The notes beneath the pieces were generated by a model, which was not told the DNA's origin, ran no database searches, and saw only the letters and a list, made by a program, of their open reading frames with translations. The position numbers and the translations under genes are program-made. From the NCBI GenBank assembly GCA_920105625.2, contig OV050031.1, forward strand, positions 44,328,925 to 44,392,924: DNA of 64,000 nucleotides. Reading direction: 5' to 3'. This document shows, one piece after another, positions 14,915-29,319 of the stretch; positions within the stretch are counted from its first letter, which is position 1, and each line of letters opens with the position of its first letter. This DNA is from Clusia tigrina (taxonomy: Eukaryota > Arthropoda > Insecta > Diptera > Clusiidae).

Positions 14915-17900
14915 AAAATTCCAATGCCAATTAAAATTAAATGCAATACAGTTAAAAATTCCAATGCTAATTAAAGCCAAATTGCATCACCATTGAAAAT
15001 TCCAATCCCTATTAAAATTAAATTGCATTACTATTGAAAATTTTAATTTCTAATTACAATTAAATGGCACTACCATTCAAAGATTTAATGCTAATTAAAA
15101 TTAAATTGCATTATCTCTAAAAATTTAATGCTAATTAAAATTAAATTGCATTACTATTGAAAATTCCATTGCCATTTAAAATTAAATGGCATTACAATTG
15201 TAAATTCTAAAGCTAATTAAAGTTAAATTGCATTTACATTGACAATTCCAATGCCAGTTAAAATAAAGTTGAATTATCATTGACAATTTCAATGTTAATT
15301 AAAATTAAATTGCATTACCATTGAAAATTCCAACGCCCATTAAAATTAAATTGCGTCACCATTGAAAATGCCAATGCTAATTAAAATAAATTGCATTACC
15401 ATTGAAATTTCCAATGCTAATTACAATTAAATTATATTATCATTAAAAAATTAAAATTGCATTACCATTGAAAATTCCAATGTTAATAAAAATACAATTG
15501 CATTACTATTGAAAATTCCAATGCAAATTAAAGTTAAATTGCATTACCATTGACAGTTCCTATGCCAATTATAATTAAATTAAATTGCATTACCAGAGAT
15601 AATTCCATTGCCAATTAAAATAAAATTGCATTGCCATTGAAAATTCCAATGTTAATTACAATTAAATTTTATAACCATTGACAATTCCAATGCTAATTAA
15701 AGTGAAAGTGCAATTTAATTTTAATTTCATTACCATTGACAATTCCAATGCCAATTAAAATCAAATTGCATTATCATTGATAATTCCATTGGTAATTAAA
15801 ATTAATTTGCATTCCCATTGACAATTCCAATGCTAATTAAAATTAAATTGCATTACCATTGAAAATTCCAATGCGAATGAAAGTTAAATTGCATTACCAT
15901 TGACAATTCCAATGACAATTAAAATAAAATTGCTTTACCATAAACAACTCCAATGCTAATTACAATTAAATTGCATTACCATTAAAAATTCCAATTCCAA
16001 TTAAAATTAAGTTGCATTAACATTTACAAATTCAATGCCAATTGAAATTAAATTGCACAACCATTGATTCCAATGCTAATTACAATTAATCTTTATTACC
16101 ATTGACAATTCCAATGCTAATGAAAGTGAAAGTGCAATTTAATTTTAATTTCATTACCATTGACAATTCCAATGCAAATTAAAATCAAATTGCATTACCA
16201 TTGAAAGTTCCAATGCCAATTAAAGTTAAATTGCGTAACCAATGAAATTAAAATTAAATTGCATTTCCATTGAAAATTTCTAAGCAAATTAATATTCAGT
16301 TGCATTACTCAAATTCAATGTTAATTAAATAAAATTCCATTATCAGTGAAAATTCCAATGCAAATTACAGTTAAACTGCATTACAATTGACAATTCCAAT
16401 ACCAATTAAAATTAAAATACATTATCATTGATAATTTCATTGGTAATTAAAATTAATTTGCATTACCATTGACAATTCCAATGCTAATTAAAATTAAATT
16501 GCATTACCATTGAAAATTCCAATGCGAATTAAAGTTAAATTGCATTACCATTGACAATTCCAATGACAATTAAAATAAAATTGCTTTACCATAAAAAACT
16601 CCAATGCTAATTACAATTAAATTGCATTACCATTAAAATTTCCAATTCCAATTAAAATTAAGTTGCATTAACATTTACAATTTCAATGCCAATTGAAATT
16701 AAATTGCACAACCATTGATTCCAATGCTAATTACAATTAATCTTTATTACCATTGACAATTCCAATGCTAATGAAAGTGAAAATGCAATTTAATTTTAAT
16801 TTCATTACCATTGACAATTCCAATGTCAATTAAAATCAAATTGCATTACCATTGAAAGTTCCAATGCCAATTAAAGTTAAATTGCGTAACCAATGAAATT
16901 AAAATTAAATGGCATTTCCATTGAAAATTTCTAAGCAAATTAAAATTCAGTTGCATTACTCAAATTCAATTTTAATTAAATTAAATTCCATTATCAGTGA
17001 AAATTCCAATGCTAATTAAAGTTAAATTGCATTACCATTGAATATTCCAATGCTACTTAAATTAAATTGCATTACTATTAAAAATTTTTAATTCTAATTT
17101 CAATTAAATTGCACTACCGTTAAACATTTTACTGCTAAACAAAATGAAATTGCATTACCATTGAAAATAAAAATGCTAATTAAAATTAAAGTGCCTTACC
17201 ATTGAAAATTCCAATGCTTATCACAATTAAGTTGCATTTCCATTGACAATTCCAATGAGAACTCAAATTAAATTGTATTACCATTGAAAAATTCAAAGGA
17301 AATGAAAATTTAATTGCATTAGCATTGAAAATTCCAATGCTAATTAAAACGCAATTGCTTTACCATTGAAAATTGTAATGCTCATTACAATTAAATTGCT
17401 GTACCACTGAAAATTTCAATACAAATGAAAATAAAATTGCATTACCATTGACAATTCCAACGCTAATTAAATTTAAATTGCATTTCCATTGAAAATTGAA
17501 ATACAACTTACAATTCAATTGGAATACCATTGAAAATTCCAATGCCAACTAAAATTAAATTTCATTACTATTGAAAATTTTAATTTCTAATTACAATTAA
17601 TATGAATTACCATTAAAAATTTGTATGCTAATTAACATTAAATTGCATTAGCATTGAAAATTCCAATGCTAATTTAAATTAAAATGCATTACCATTCAAT
17701 TGCCAATTAAAATTAAATTGCATTACAATTGAAAACTCCATTGCTAATTAAAGTTAAATTGCATTACCATTGACAATTCCAATGCCAATTAGAATTAATT
17801 GCATTATAATTGACAATTCCAATGCCAATTACAATAAAATTGTATTACCATTGAAAAATTCAAAGGAAATGAAAATTTAATTGCATTACCGTTGAAAATT

Positions 17901-20371
17901 CCAATGCTAATTAAAATTAAATTGCATTACCATTGAAAATTCCAATGCGAATTAAAGTTAAATTGCATTACCATTGACAATTCCAATGACAATTAAAATA
18001 AAATTGCTTTACCATAAACAACTCCAATGCTAATTACAATTAAATTGCATTACCATTAAAAATTCCAATTCCAATTAAAATTAAGTTGCATTAACATTTA
18101 CAATTTCAATGCCAATTGAAATTAAATTGCACAACCATTAAATCCAATGCTAATTACAATTAATCTTTATTACCATTGACAATTCCAATGCTAATGCAAG
18201 TGAAAGTGCAATTTAATTTTAATTTCATTACCATTGACAATTCCAATGCCAATTAAAATCAAATTGCATTACCATTGAAAGTTCCAATGCCAATTAAAGT
18301 TAAATTGCGTAACCAATGAAATTAAAATTAAATTGCATTTCCATTGAAAATTTCTAAGCAAATTAATATTCAGTTGCATTACTCAAATTCAATGTTAATT
18401 AAATAAAATTCCATTATCAGTGAAAATTCCAATGCAAATTACAGTTAAATTGCATTACAATTGACAATTCCAATACCAATTAAAATTAAAATACATTATC
18501 ATTGATAATTCCATTGGTAATTAAAATTAATTTGCATTACCATTGACAATTCCAATGCTAATTAAAATTAAATTGCATTACCATTGAAAATTCCAATGCG
18601 AATTAAAGTTAAATTGCATTACCATTGACAATTCCAATGACAATTAAAATAAAATTGCTTTACCATAAACAACTCCAATGCTAATTACAATTAAATTGCA
18701 TTACCATTAAAAATTCCAATTCCAATTAAAATTAAGTTGCATTAACATTTACAATTTCAATGCCAATTGAAATTAAATTGCACAACCATTGATTCCAATG
18801 CTAATTACAATTAATCTTTATTACCATTGACAATTCCAATGCTAATGAAAGTGAAAATGCAATTTAATTTTAATTTCATTACCATTGACAATTCCAATGC
18901 CAATTAAAATCAAATTGCATTACCATTGAAAGTTTCAATGCCAATTAAAGTTAAATTGCGTAACCAATGAAATTAAAATTAAATTGCATTTCCATTAAAA
19001 ATTTCTAAGCAAATTAAAATTCAGTTGCATTACTCAAATTCAATTTTAATTAAATTAAATTCCATTATCAGTGAAAATTCCAATGCTAATTAAAGTTAAA
19101 TTGCATTACCATTGAATATTCCAATGCTACTTAAATTAAATTGCATTACTATTAAAAATTTTAAATTCTAATTTCAATTAAATTGCACTACCGTTAAACA
19201 CATTACTGCTAAACAAAATGAAATTGCATTACCATTGAAAATAAAAATGCTAATTAAAATTAAAGTGCCTTACCATTGAAAATTCCATTGCTTATCACAA
19301 TTAAGTTGCATTTCCATTGACAATTCCAATGAGAATTCAAATTAAATTGTATTACCATTGAAAAATTCAAAGGAAATGAAAATTTAATTGCATTAACATT
19401 GAAAATTCCAATGCTAATTAAAACGCAATTGCTTTACCATTGAAAATTGTAATGCTCATTACATCATTACAAATTTCAATACAAATGAAAATAGAATTGC
19501 ATTACCATTGACAATTCCAATGCTAATTAAAACGCAATTGCTTTACCATTGAAAATTGTAATGCTCATTACAATTAAATTGCTGTACCACTGAAAATTTC
19601 AATACAAATTAAAATAGAATTGCATTACCATTGACAATTCCAATGCTAATTAAATTTAAATTGCATTACCATTGAAAATTGAAATACAACTTACAATTCA
19701 ATTGGAATACCATTGAAAATTCCAATGCCAACTAAAATTAAATTTCATTACTATTGAATATTTTAATTTCTAATTACAATTAATATGAATTACCATTAAA
19801 AATTTGTATGCTAATTAACATTAAATTGCATTAGCATTGAAAATTCCAATGCTAATTTAAATTAAAATGCATTACCATTGAATATTCAATTGCCAATTAA
19901 AATTAAATTGCATTACAATTGAAAACTCCATTGCTAATTAGAGTTAAATTGCATTACCATTGACAATTCCAATGCCAATTAGAATAAAATTGCATTACCA
20001 TTGACAATTTCAATACAAATTAAAATTGAGATGCATTGCCATTAAAAATTCCAATGCCAGTTAAAATTAAATGGTATTTTAATTTGAAATTCCAACGCCA
20101 ATGAAAATTAAATTGCATTTCCTTTGAAAATTCCAATACCCATTAAAAGTAATTTTTATTACCGTTTAAAATTGCAATGCCAATTAAAATTAAATTGCAT
20201 TAACATTGAAAATTCCAATGCCAATTTCAACTAAATTGTATTACCATTGAAAATTCCCATGCTAATTACAATTAATGGCATAACCATTGACAATTCCAAT
20301 GCCTATTAAAATTGAATTGCAAAATCATGGAAAGTTCCAATGCCAATTAATATTAAATTGCAATACCTTCG
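14915..20371 (+). repeat. HOR unit 4 (5,457-bp composite, twin of unit 1)
   Basis: It has the same length, the same 678-bp head, the same back-jump junction (about 17833-17912) and the same 109-bp duplication (19425/19534) as unit 1. From about 20115 it departs from unit 1: TTGCATTTCC replaces TTGTATTTCC and ACCCATT replaces ACCAATT. The end therefore derives from a different unit type. Confidence 0.9.
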
Positions 20372-23300
20372 AAAATTCCAATGCCAATTAAAATTAAATG
20401 CAATACAGTTAAAAATTCCAATGCTAATTAAAGCCAAATTGCATCACCATTGAAAATTCCAATCCCTATTAAAATTAAATTGCATTACTATTGAAAATTT
20501 TAATTTCTAATTACAATTAAATGGCACTACCATTCAAAGATTTAATGCTAATTAAAATTAAATTGCATTATCTCTAAAAATTTAATGCTAATTAAAATTA
20601 AATTGCATTACTATTGAAAATTCCATTGCCATTTAAAATTAAATGGCATTACAATTGAAAATTCTAAAGCTAATTAAAGTTAAATTGCATTTACATTGAC
20701 AATTCCAATGCCAGTTAAAATAAAGTTGAATTATCATTGACAATTTCAATGTTAATTAAAATTGAATTGCATTGCCATTGAAAATTTCAATGCTAATTAC
20801 AATTAATTTGCATTACCATTGATATATCCAATATCTATTAAAATTAAATTGCATTACCATTGAAAATTCCAACGCCCATTAAAATTAAATTGCGTCACCA
20901 TTGAAAATGCCAATGCTAATTAAAATAAATTGCATTACCATTGAAATTTCCAATGGTAATTACAATTAAATTATATTACCATTAAAAAATTAAAATTGCA
21001 TTACCATTGAAAATTCCAATGTTAATAAAAATACAATTGCATTACTATTGAAAATTCCAATGCAAATTAAAGTTAAATTGCATTACCATTGACAGTTCCT
21101 ATGCCAATTATAATTAAATTAAATTACATTACCAGAGATAATTCCATTGCCAATTAAAATAAAATTGCATTGCCATTGAAAATTCCAATGTTAATTACAA
21201 TTAAATTTTATAACCATTGACAATTCCAATGCTAATTAAAGTGAAAGTGCAATTTAATTGTAATTTCATTACCATTGACAATTCCAATGCGAATTAAAGT
21301 TAAATTGCATTATCATTGATAAATCCATTGGTAATTAAAATTAATTTGCATTCCCATTGACAATTCCAATGCTAATTAAAATTAAATTGCATTACCATTG
21401 AAAATTCCAATGCGAATGAAAGTTAAATTGCATTACCATTAACAATTCCAATGACAATTAAAATAAAATTGCTTTACCATAAACAACTCCAATGCTAATT
21501 ACAATTAAATTGCATTACCATTAAAAATTCCAATTCCAATTAAAATTAAGTTGCATTAACATTTACAAATTCAATGCCAATTGAAATTAAATTGCACAAC
21601 CATTGATTCCAATGCTAATTACAATTAATCTTTATTACCATTGACAATTCCAATGCTAATGAAAGTGAAAGTGCAATTTAATTTTAATTTCATTACCATT
21701 GACAATTCCAATGCCAATTAAAATCAAATTGCATTACCATTGAAAGTTCCAATGCCAATTAAAGTTAAATTGCGTAACCTATGAAATTAAAATTAAATTG
21801 CATTTCCATTGAAAATTTCTAAGCAAATTAATATTCAGTTGCATTACTCAAATTCAATGTTAATTAAATAAAATTCCATTATCAGTGAAAATTCCAATGC
21901 AAATTACAGTTAAACTGCATTACAATTGACAATTCCAATACCAATTAAAATTAAAATACATTATCATTGATAATTTCATTGGTAATTAAAATTAATTTGC
22001 ATTACCATTGACAATTCCAATGCTAATTAAAATTAAATTGCATTACCATTGAAAATTCCAATGCGAATTAAAGTTAAATTGCATTACCATTGACAATTCC
22101 AATGACAATTAAAATAAAATTGCTTTACCATAAAAAACTCCAATGCTAATTACAATTAAATTGCATTACCATTAAAATTTCCAATTCCAATTAAAATTAA
22201 GTTGCATTAACATTTACAATTTCAATGCCAATTGAAATTAAATTGCACAACCATTGATTCCAATGCTAATTACAATTAATCTTTATTACCATTGACAATT
22301 CCAATGCTAATGAAAGTGAAAATGCAATTTAATTTTAATTTCATTACCATTGACAATTCCAATGTCAATTAAAATCAAATTGCATTACCATTGAAATTTC
22401 CAATGCCAATTAAAGTTAAATTGCGTAACCAATGAAATTAAAATTAAATGGCATTTCCATTGAAAATTTCTAAGCAAATTAAAATTCAGTTGCATTACTC
22501 AAATTCAATTTTAATTAAATTAAATTCCATTATCAGTGAAAATTCCAATGCTAATTAAAGTTAAATTGCATTACCATTGAATATTCCAATGCTACTTAAA
22601 TTAAATTGCATTACTATTAAAAATTTTTAATTCTAATTTCAATTAAATTGCACTACCGTTAAACATTTTACTGCTAAACAAAATGAAATTGCATTACCAT
22701 TGAAAATAAAAATGCTAATTAAAATTAAAGTGCCTTACCATTGAAAATTCCAATGCTTATCACAATTAAGTTGCATTTCCATTGACAATTCCAATGAGAA
22801 CTCAAATTAAATTGTATTACCATTGAAAAATTCAAAGGAAATGAAAATTTAATTGCATTAGCATTGAAAATTCCAATGCTAATTAAAACGCAATTGCTTT
22901 ACCATTGAAAATTGTAATGCTCATTACAATTAAATTGCTGTACCACTGAAAATTTCAATACAAATGAAAATAAAATTGCATTACCATTGACAATTCCAAT
23001 GCTAATTAAATTTAAATTGCATTTCCATTGAAAATTGAAATACAACTTACAATTCAATTGGAATACCATTGAAAATTCCAATGCCAACTAAAATTAAATT
23101 TCATTACTATTGAAAATTTTAATTTCTAATTACAATTAATATGAATTACCATTAAAAATTTGTATGCTAATTAACATTAAATTGCATTAGCATTGAAAAT
23201 TCCAATGCTAGTTAAAATTAAAATGCATTACCATTCAATTGCCAATTAAAATTAAATTGCATTACAATTGAAAACTCCATTGCTAATTAAAGTTAAATTG

Positions 23301-23760
23301 CATTACCATTGACAATTCCAATGCCAATTAAAATTAATTGCATTATAATTGACAATTCCAATGCCAATTAGAATAAAATTGCATTACCATTGACATTTTC
23401 AATACTAATTAAAATTGAGATGCATTGCCATTAAAAAATCCAATGCCAGTTAAAATTAAATGGTATTTTAATTTGAAATTCCAACGCCAATGAAAATTAA
23501 ATTGCATTTCCTTTGAAAATTCCAATACCAATTAAAAGTAATTTTTATTACCGTTGAAAATTGCAATGCCAATTAAAATTAAATTGCATTAACATTGAAA
23601 ATTCCAATGCCAATTTAAACTAAATTGTATTACCATTGAAAATTCCCATGCTAATTACAATTAATGGCATAACCATTGACAATTCCAATGCCTATTAAAA
23701 TTAAATTGCAAAATCATGGAAAGTTGCAATGCCAATTAATATTAAATTGCAATACCTTCG
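20372..23760 (+). repeat. HOR unit 5 (3,389 bp)
   Basis: It has the position and overall plan of unit 2 but a mixed origin. The first few hundred bases carry the ACAGTT and TTGCATTATCTCTAA forms of units 1 and 4. The next part has the two monomers those units lack, giving a 760-bp head (CCAGAG at 21132). The remainder has the ACATTTTACTGC form near 22660. Confidence 0.88.
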
Positions 23761-26700
23761 AAAATTCCAATGCCAATTAAAATTAAATGCAATACAATTA
23801 AAAATTCCAATGCTAATTAAAGCCAAATTGCATCACCATTGAAAATTCCAATCCCTATTAAAATTAAATTGCATTACTATTGAAAATATTAATTTCTAAT
23901 TACAATTAAATGGCACTACCATTCAAAGATTTAATGCTAATTAAAATTAAAATTTTCTCTAAAAATTTAATGCTAATTCAAATTAAATTGCATTACTATT
24001 GAAAATTCCATTGCCATTTAAAATTAAATGGTATTACAATTGAAAATTCTAAAGCTAATTAAAGTTAAATTGCATTTACATTGACAATTCCAATGCCAGT
24101 TAAAATAAAGTTGAATTATCATTGACAATTTCAATGTTAATTAAAATTGAATTGCATTGCCATTGAAAATTTCAATGCTAATTACAATTAATTTGCATTA
24201 CCATTGATATATCCAATATCTATTAAAATTAAATTGCATTACCATTGAAAATTCCAACGCATATTAAAATTAAATTGTGTCACCATTGAAAATGCCAATG
24301 CTAATTAAAATAAATTGCATTACCATTGAAATTTCCAATGCTAAGTACAATTAAATTATATTACCATTAAAAAATTAAAATTGCATTACCATTGAAAATT
24401 CCAATGTTAATAAAAATACAATTGCACTACTATTGAAAATTCCAATGCTAATTAAAGTTAAATTGCATTACCATTGACAGTTCCTATGTCAATTATAATT
24501 AAATTAAATTGCATTACCAGAGATAATTCCATTGCCAATTAAAATAAAATTGCATTGCCATTGAAAATTCCAATGCTAATTACAATTAAATTTTATAACC
24601 ATTGACAATTCCAATGCTAATTAAAGTGAAAGTGCAATTTAATTTTAATTTCATTACCATTGACAATTCCAATGCCAATTAAAATCAAATTGCATTACCA
24701 TTGAAAGTTAAAATGCCAATTAAAGTTAAATTGCGTAACCAATGAAATTAAAATTAAATTGCATTTCCATTGAAAATTTCTAAGCAAATTAACATTCAGT
24801 TGCATTACTCAAATTCAATGTTAATTAAATAAAATTCCATTATCAGTGAAAATTCCAATGCAAATTACAGTTAAATTGCATTACAATTGACAATTCCAAT
24901 ATCAATTAAAATTAAAATACATTATCATTGATAATTCCATTGGTAATTAAAATTAATTTGCATTACCATTGACAATTCCAATGCTAATTAAAATTAAATT
25001 GCATTACCATTGAAAATTCCAATGCGAATTAAAGTTAAATTGCATTACCATTGACAATTAAAATAAAATTACTTTACCATAAACAACTCCAATGCTGATT
25101 ACAATTAAACTGCATTACCATTAAAAATTCCAATTCCAATTAAAATTAAGTTGCATTAACATTTACAATTTCAATGCCAATTGAAATTAAATTGCACAAC
25201 CATTGATTCCATTGCATTTCCAGAGATAATTCCATTGCCAATTAAAATAAAATTGCATTGCCATTGAAAATTCCAATGCTAATTACAATTAAATTTTATA
25301 ACCATTGACAATTCCAATGCTAATTAAAGTGAAAGTGCAATTTAATTTTAATTTCATTACCATTGACAATTCCAATGCCAATTCCAAATTAAAATTAAAT
25401 TGCATTTCCATTGAAAATTTCTAAGCAAATTAATATTCAGTTGCATTACTCAAATTCAATGTTAATTAAATAAAATTCCATTATCAGTGAAAATTCCAAT
25501 GCAAATTACAGTTAAATTGCATTACAATTGACAATTCCAATACCAATTAAAATTAAAATACATTATCATTGATAATTCCATTGGTAATTAAAATTAATTT
25601 GCATTACCATTGACAATTCCAATGCTAATTAAAATTAAATTGCATTATCATTGAAAATTCCAATGCGAATTAAAGTTAAATTGCATTACCATTGACAATT
25701 CCAATGACAATTAAAATAAAATTGCTTTACCATAAACAACTCCAATGCTAATTACAATTAAATTGCATTACCATTAAAAATTCCAATTCCAATTAAAATT
25801 AAGTTGCATTAACATTTACAATTTCAATGCCAATTGAAATTAAATTGCACAACCATTGATTCCCATGCTAATTACAATTAATCTTTATTACCATTGACAA
25901 TTCTAATGCTAATGAAAGTGAAAATGCAATTTAATTTTAATTTCATTACCATTGACAATTCCAATGCCAATTAAAATCAAATTGCATTACCATTGAAAGT
26001 TTCAATGCCAATTAAAGTTAAATTGCGTAACCAATGAAATTAAAATTAAATTGCATTTCCATTGAAAATTTCTAAGCAAATTAAAATTCAGTTGCATTAC
26101 TCAAATTCAATTTTAATTAAATTAAATTCCATTATCAGTGAAAATTCCAATGCTAATTAAAGTTAAATTGCATTACCATTGAATATTCCAATGCTACTTA
26201 AATTAAATTGCATTACTATTAAAAATTTTAAATTCTAATTTCAATTAAATTGCACTACCGTTAAACACTTTACTGCTAAACAAAATGAAATTGCATTACC
26301 ATTGAAAATAAAAATGCTAATTAAAATTAAAGTGCCTCACCATTGAAAATTCCATTGCTTATCACAATTAAGTTGCATTTCCATTGACAATTCCAATGAG
26401 AATTCAAATGAAATTGTATTACCATTGAAAAATTCAAAGGAAATGAAAATTTAATTGCATTACCATTGAAAATTCCAATGCTAATTAAAACGCAATTGCT
26501 TTACCATTGAAAATTGTAATGCTCATTACAATTAAATTGCTGTACCACTGAAAATTTCAATACAAATGAAAATAGAATTGCATTACCATTGACAATTCCA
26601 ATGCTAATTAAATTTAAATTGCATTACCATTGAAAATTGAAATACAACTTACAATTCAATTGGAATACCATTGAAAATTCCAATGCCAACTAAAATTAAA

Positions 26701-29319
26701 TTTCATTACTATTGAATATTTTAATTTCTAATTACAATTAATATGAATTACCATTAAAAATTTGTATGCTAATTAACATTAAATTGCATTAGCATTGAAA
26801 ATTCCAATGCTAATTTAAATTAAAATGCATTACCATTGAATATTCAATTGCCAATTAAAATTAAATTGCATTTCACTTGAAAACTCCATTGCTAATTAAA
26901 GTTAAATTGCATTACCATTGACAATTCCAATGCCAATTAAAATTAATTGCATTATAATTGACAATTCCAATGCCAATTAGAATAAAATTGCATTACCATT
27001 GATATTTTCAATACTAATTAAAATTGAGATGCATTGCCATTAAAAAATCCAATGCCAGTTAAAATTAAATGGTATTTTAATTTGAAATTCCAACGCCAAT
27101 GAAAATTAAATTGCATTTCCAGAGATAATTCCATTGCCAATTAAAATAAAATTGCATTGCCATTGAAAATTCCAATGCTAATTACAATTAAATTTTATAA
27201 CCATTGACAATTCCAATGCTAATTAAAGTGAAAGTGCAATTTAATTTTAATTTCATTACCATTGACAATTCCAATGCCAATTAAAATCAAATTGCATTAC
27301 CATTGAAAGTTCCAATGCCAATTAAAGTTAAATTGCGTAACCAATGAAATTAAAATTAAATTGCATTTCCATTGAAAATTTCTAAGCAAATTAATATTCA
27401 GTTGCATTACTCAAATTCAATGTTAATTAAATAAAATTCCATTATCAGTGAAAATTCCAATGCAAATTACAGTTAAATTGCATTACAATTGACAATTCCA
27501 ATACCAATTAAAATTAAAATACATTATCATTGATAATTCCATTGGTAATTAAAATTAATTTGCATTACCATTGACAATTCCAATGCTAATTAAAATTAAA
27601 TTGCATTACCATTGAAAATTCCAATGCGAATTAAAGTTAAATTGCATTACCATTGACAATTCCAATGACAATTAAAATAAAATTGCTTTACCATAAACAA
27701 CTCCAATGCTAATTACAATTAAATTGCATTACCATTAAAAATTCCAATTCCAATTAAAATTAAGTTGCATTAACATTTACAATTTCAATGCCAATTGAAA
27801 TTAAATTGCACAACCATTGATTCCAATGCTAATTACAATTAATCTTTATTACCATTGACAATTCTAATGCTAATGAAAGTGAAAATGCAATTTAATTTTA
27901 ATTTCATTACCATTGACAATTCCAATGCCAATTAAAATCAAATTGCATTACCATTGAAAGTTTCAATGCCAATTAAAGTTAAATTGCGTAACCAATGAAA
28001 TTAAAATTAAATTGCATTTCCATTGAAAATTTCTAAGCAAATTAAAATTCAGTTGCATTACTCAAATTCAATTTTAATTAAATAAAATTCCATTATCAGT
28101 GAAAATTCCAATGCTAATTAAAGTTAAATTGCATTACCATTGAATATTCCAATGCTACTTAAATTAAATTGCATTACTATTAAAAATTTTAAATTCTAAT
28201 TTCAATTAAATTGCACTACCGTTAAACACTTTACTGCTAAACAAAATGAAATTGCATTACCATTGAAAATAAAAATGCTAATTAAAATTAAAGTGCCTTA
28301 CCATTGAAAATTCCATTGCTTATCACAATTAAGTTGCATTTCCATTGACAATTCCAATGAGAATTCAAATGAAATTGTATTACCATTGAAAAATTCAAAG
28401 GAAATGAAAATTTAATTGCATTACCATTGAAAATGCCAATGCTAATTAAAACGCAATTGCTTTACCATTGAAAATTGTAATGCTCATTACAATTAAATTG
28501 CTGTACCACTGAAAATTTCAATACAAATTAAAATAGAATTGCATTACCATTGACAATTCCAATGCTAATTAAATTTAAATTGCATTACCATTGAAAATTG
28601 AAATACAACTTACAATTCAATTGGAATACCATTGAAAATTCCAATGCCAACTAAAATTAAATTTCATTTCTATTGAATATTTTAATTTCTAATTACAATT
28701 AATATGAATTACCATTAAAAATTTGTATGCTAATTAACATTAAATTGCATTAGCATTGAAAATTCCAATGCTAATTTAAATTAAAATGCATTACCATTGA
28801 ATATTCAATTGCCAATTAAAATTAAATTGCATTACAATTGAAAACTCCATTGCTAATTAAAGTTAAATTGCATTACCATTGACAATTCCAATGCCAATTA
28901 AAATTAATTGACAATTCCAATGCCAATTAGAATAAAATTGCATTACCATTGACATTTTCAATACTAATTAAAATTGAGATGCATTGCCATTAAAAAATCC
29001 AATGCCAGTTAAAATTAAATGGTATGTTAATTTGAAATTCCAACGCCAATGAAAATTAAATTGCATTTCCTTTGAAAATTCCAATACCAATTAAAAGTAA
29101 TTTTTATTACCGTTGAAAATTGCAATGCCAATTAAAATTAAATTGCATTAACATTGAAAATTCCAATGCCAATTTAAACTAAATTGTATTACCATTGAAA
29201 ATTCCCATGCTAATTACAATTAATGGCATAACCATTGACAATTCCAATGCCTATTAAAATTAAATTGCAAAATCATGGAAAGTTCCAATGCCAATTAATA
29301 TTAAATTGCAATACCTTCG
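23761..29319 (+). repeat. HOR unit 6 (5,559-bp rearranged composite)
   Basis: The head is 756 bp (CCAGAG at 24517), but the unit then restarts at two further CCAGAGATAA landmarks, 25220 and 27119. It also has a 12-bp deletion near 25059 and a 62-bp deletion near 25385. Five TAAGCAAATTAA landmarks occur (24781, 25422, 26073, 27383, 28034) instead of two. From about 26.2 kb it carries right-domain variants such as ACACTTTACTGC. Confidence 0.88.
25040..25430 (+). other. Cluster of rearrangement junctions in unit 6
   Basis: Three breaks lie within 400 bp: a 12-bp deletion near 25059 (TTGACAATTAAAATAAAA), a jump at 25202-25220 (GATTCCATTGCATTTCCAG) and a 62-bp deletion near 25385 (CCAATTCCAAATTAAAA). 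The 62 bp is measured from CCAGAG to TAAGC: 202 bp here against 264 bp in standard units. Confidence 0.85.

Larger units (their letters stand above)
11878..23760. repeat. Super-repeat copy 2 (three units, 11,883 bp)
   Basis: Units of 3037, 5457 and 3389 bp repeat the order of copy 1. From 11878 to about 20115 I found no difference from 1-8238 at the sites compared. After about 20115 the sequence changes haplotype and instead resembles the ends of the 3037-bp units (ACCCATTAAAAGTAA and CCGTTTAAAATTGC), so the third unit differs from its counterpart in copy 1. Confidence 0.9.
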
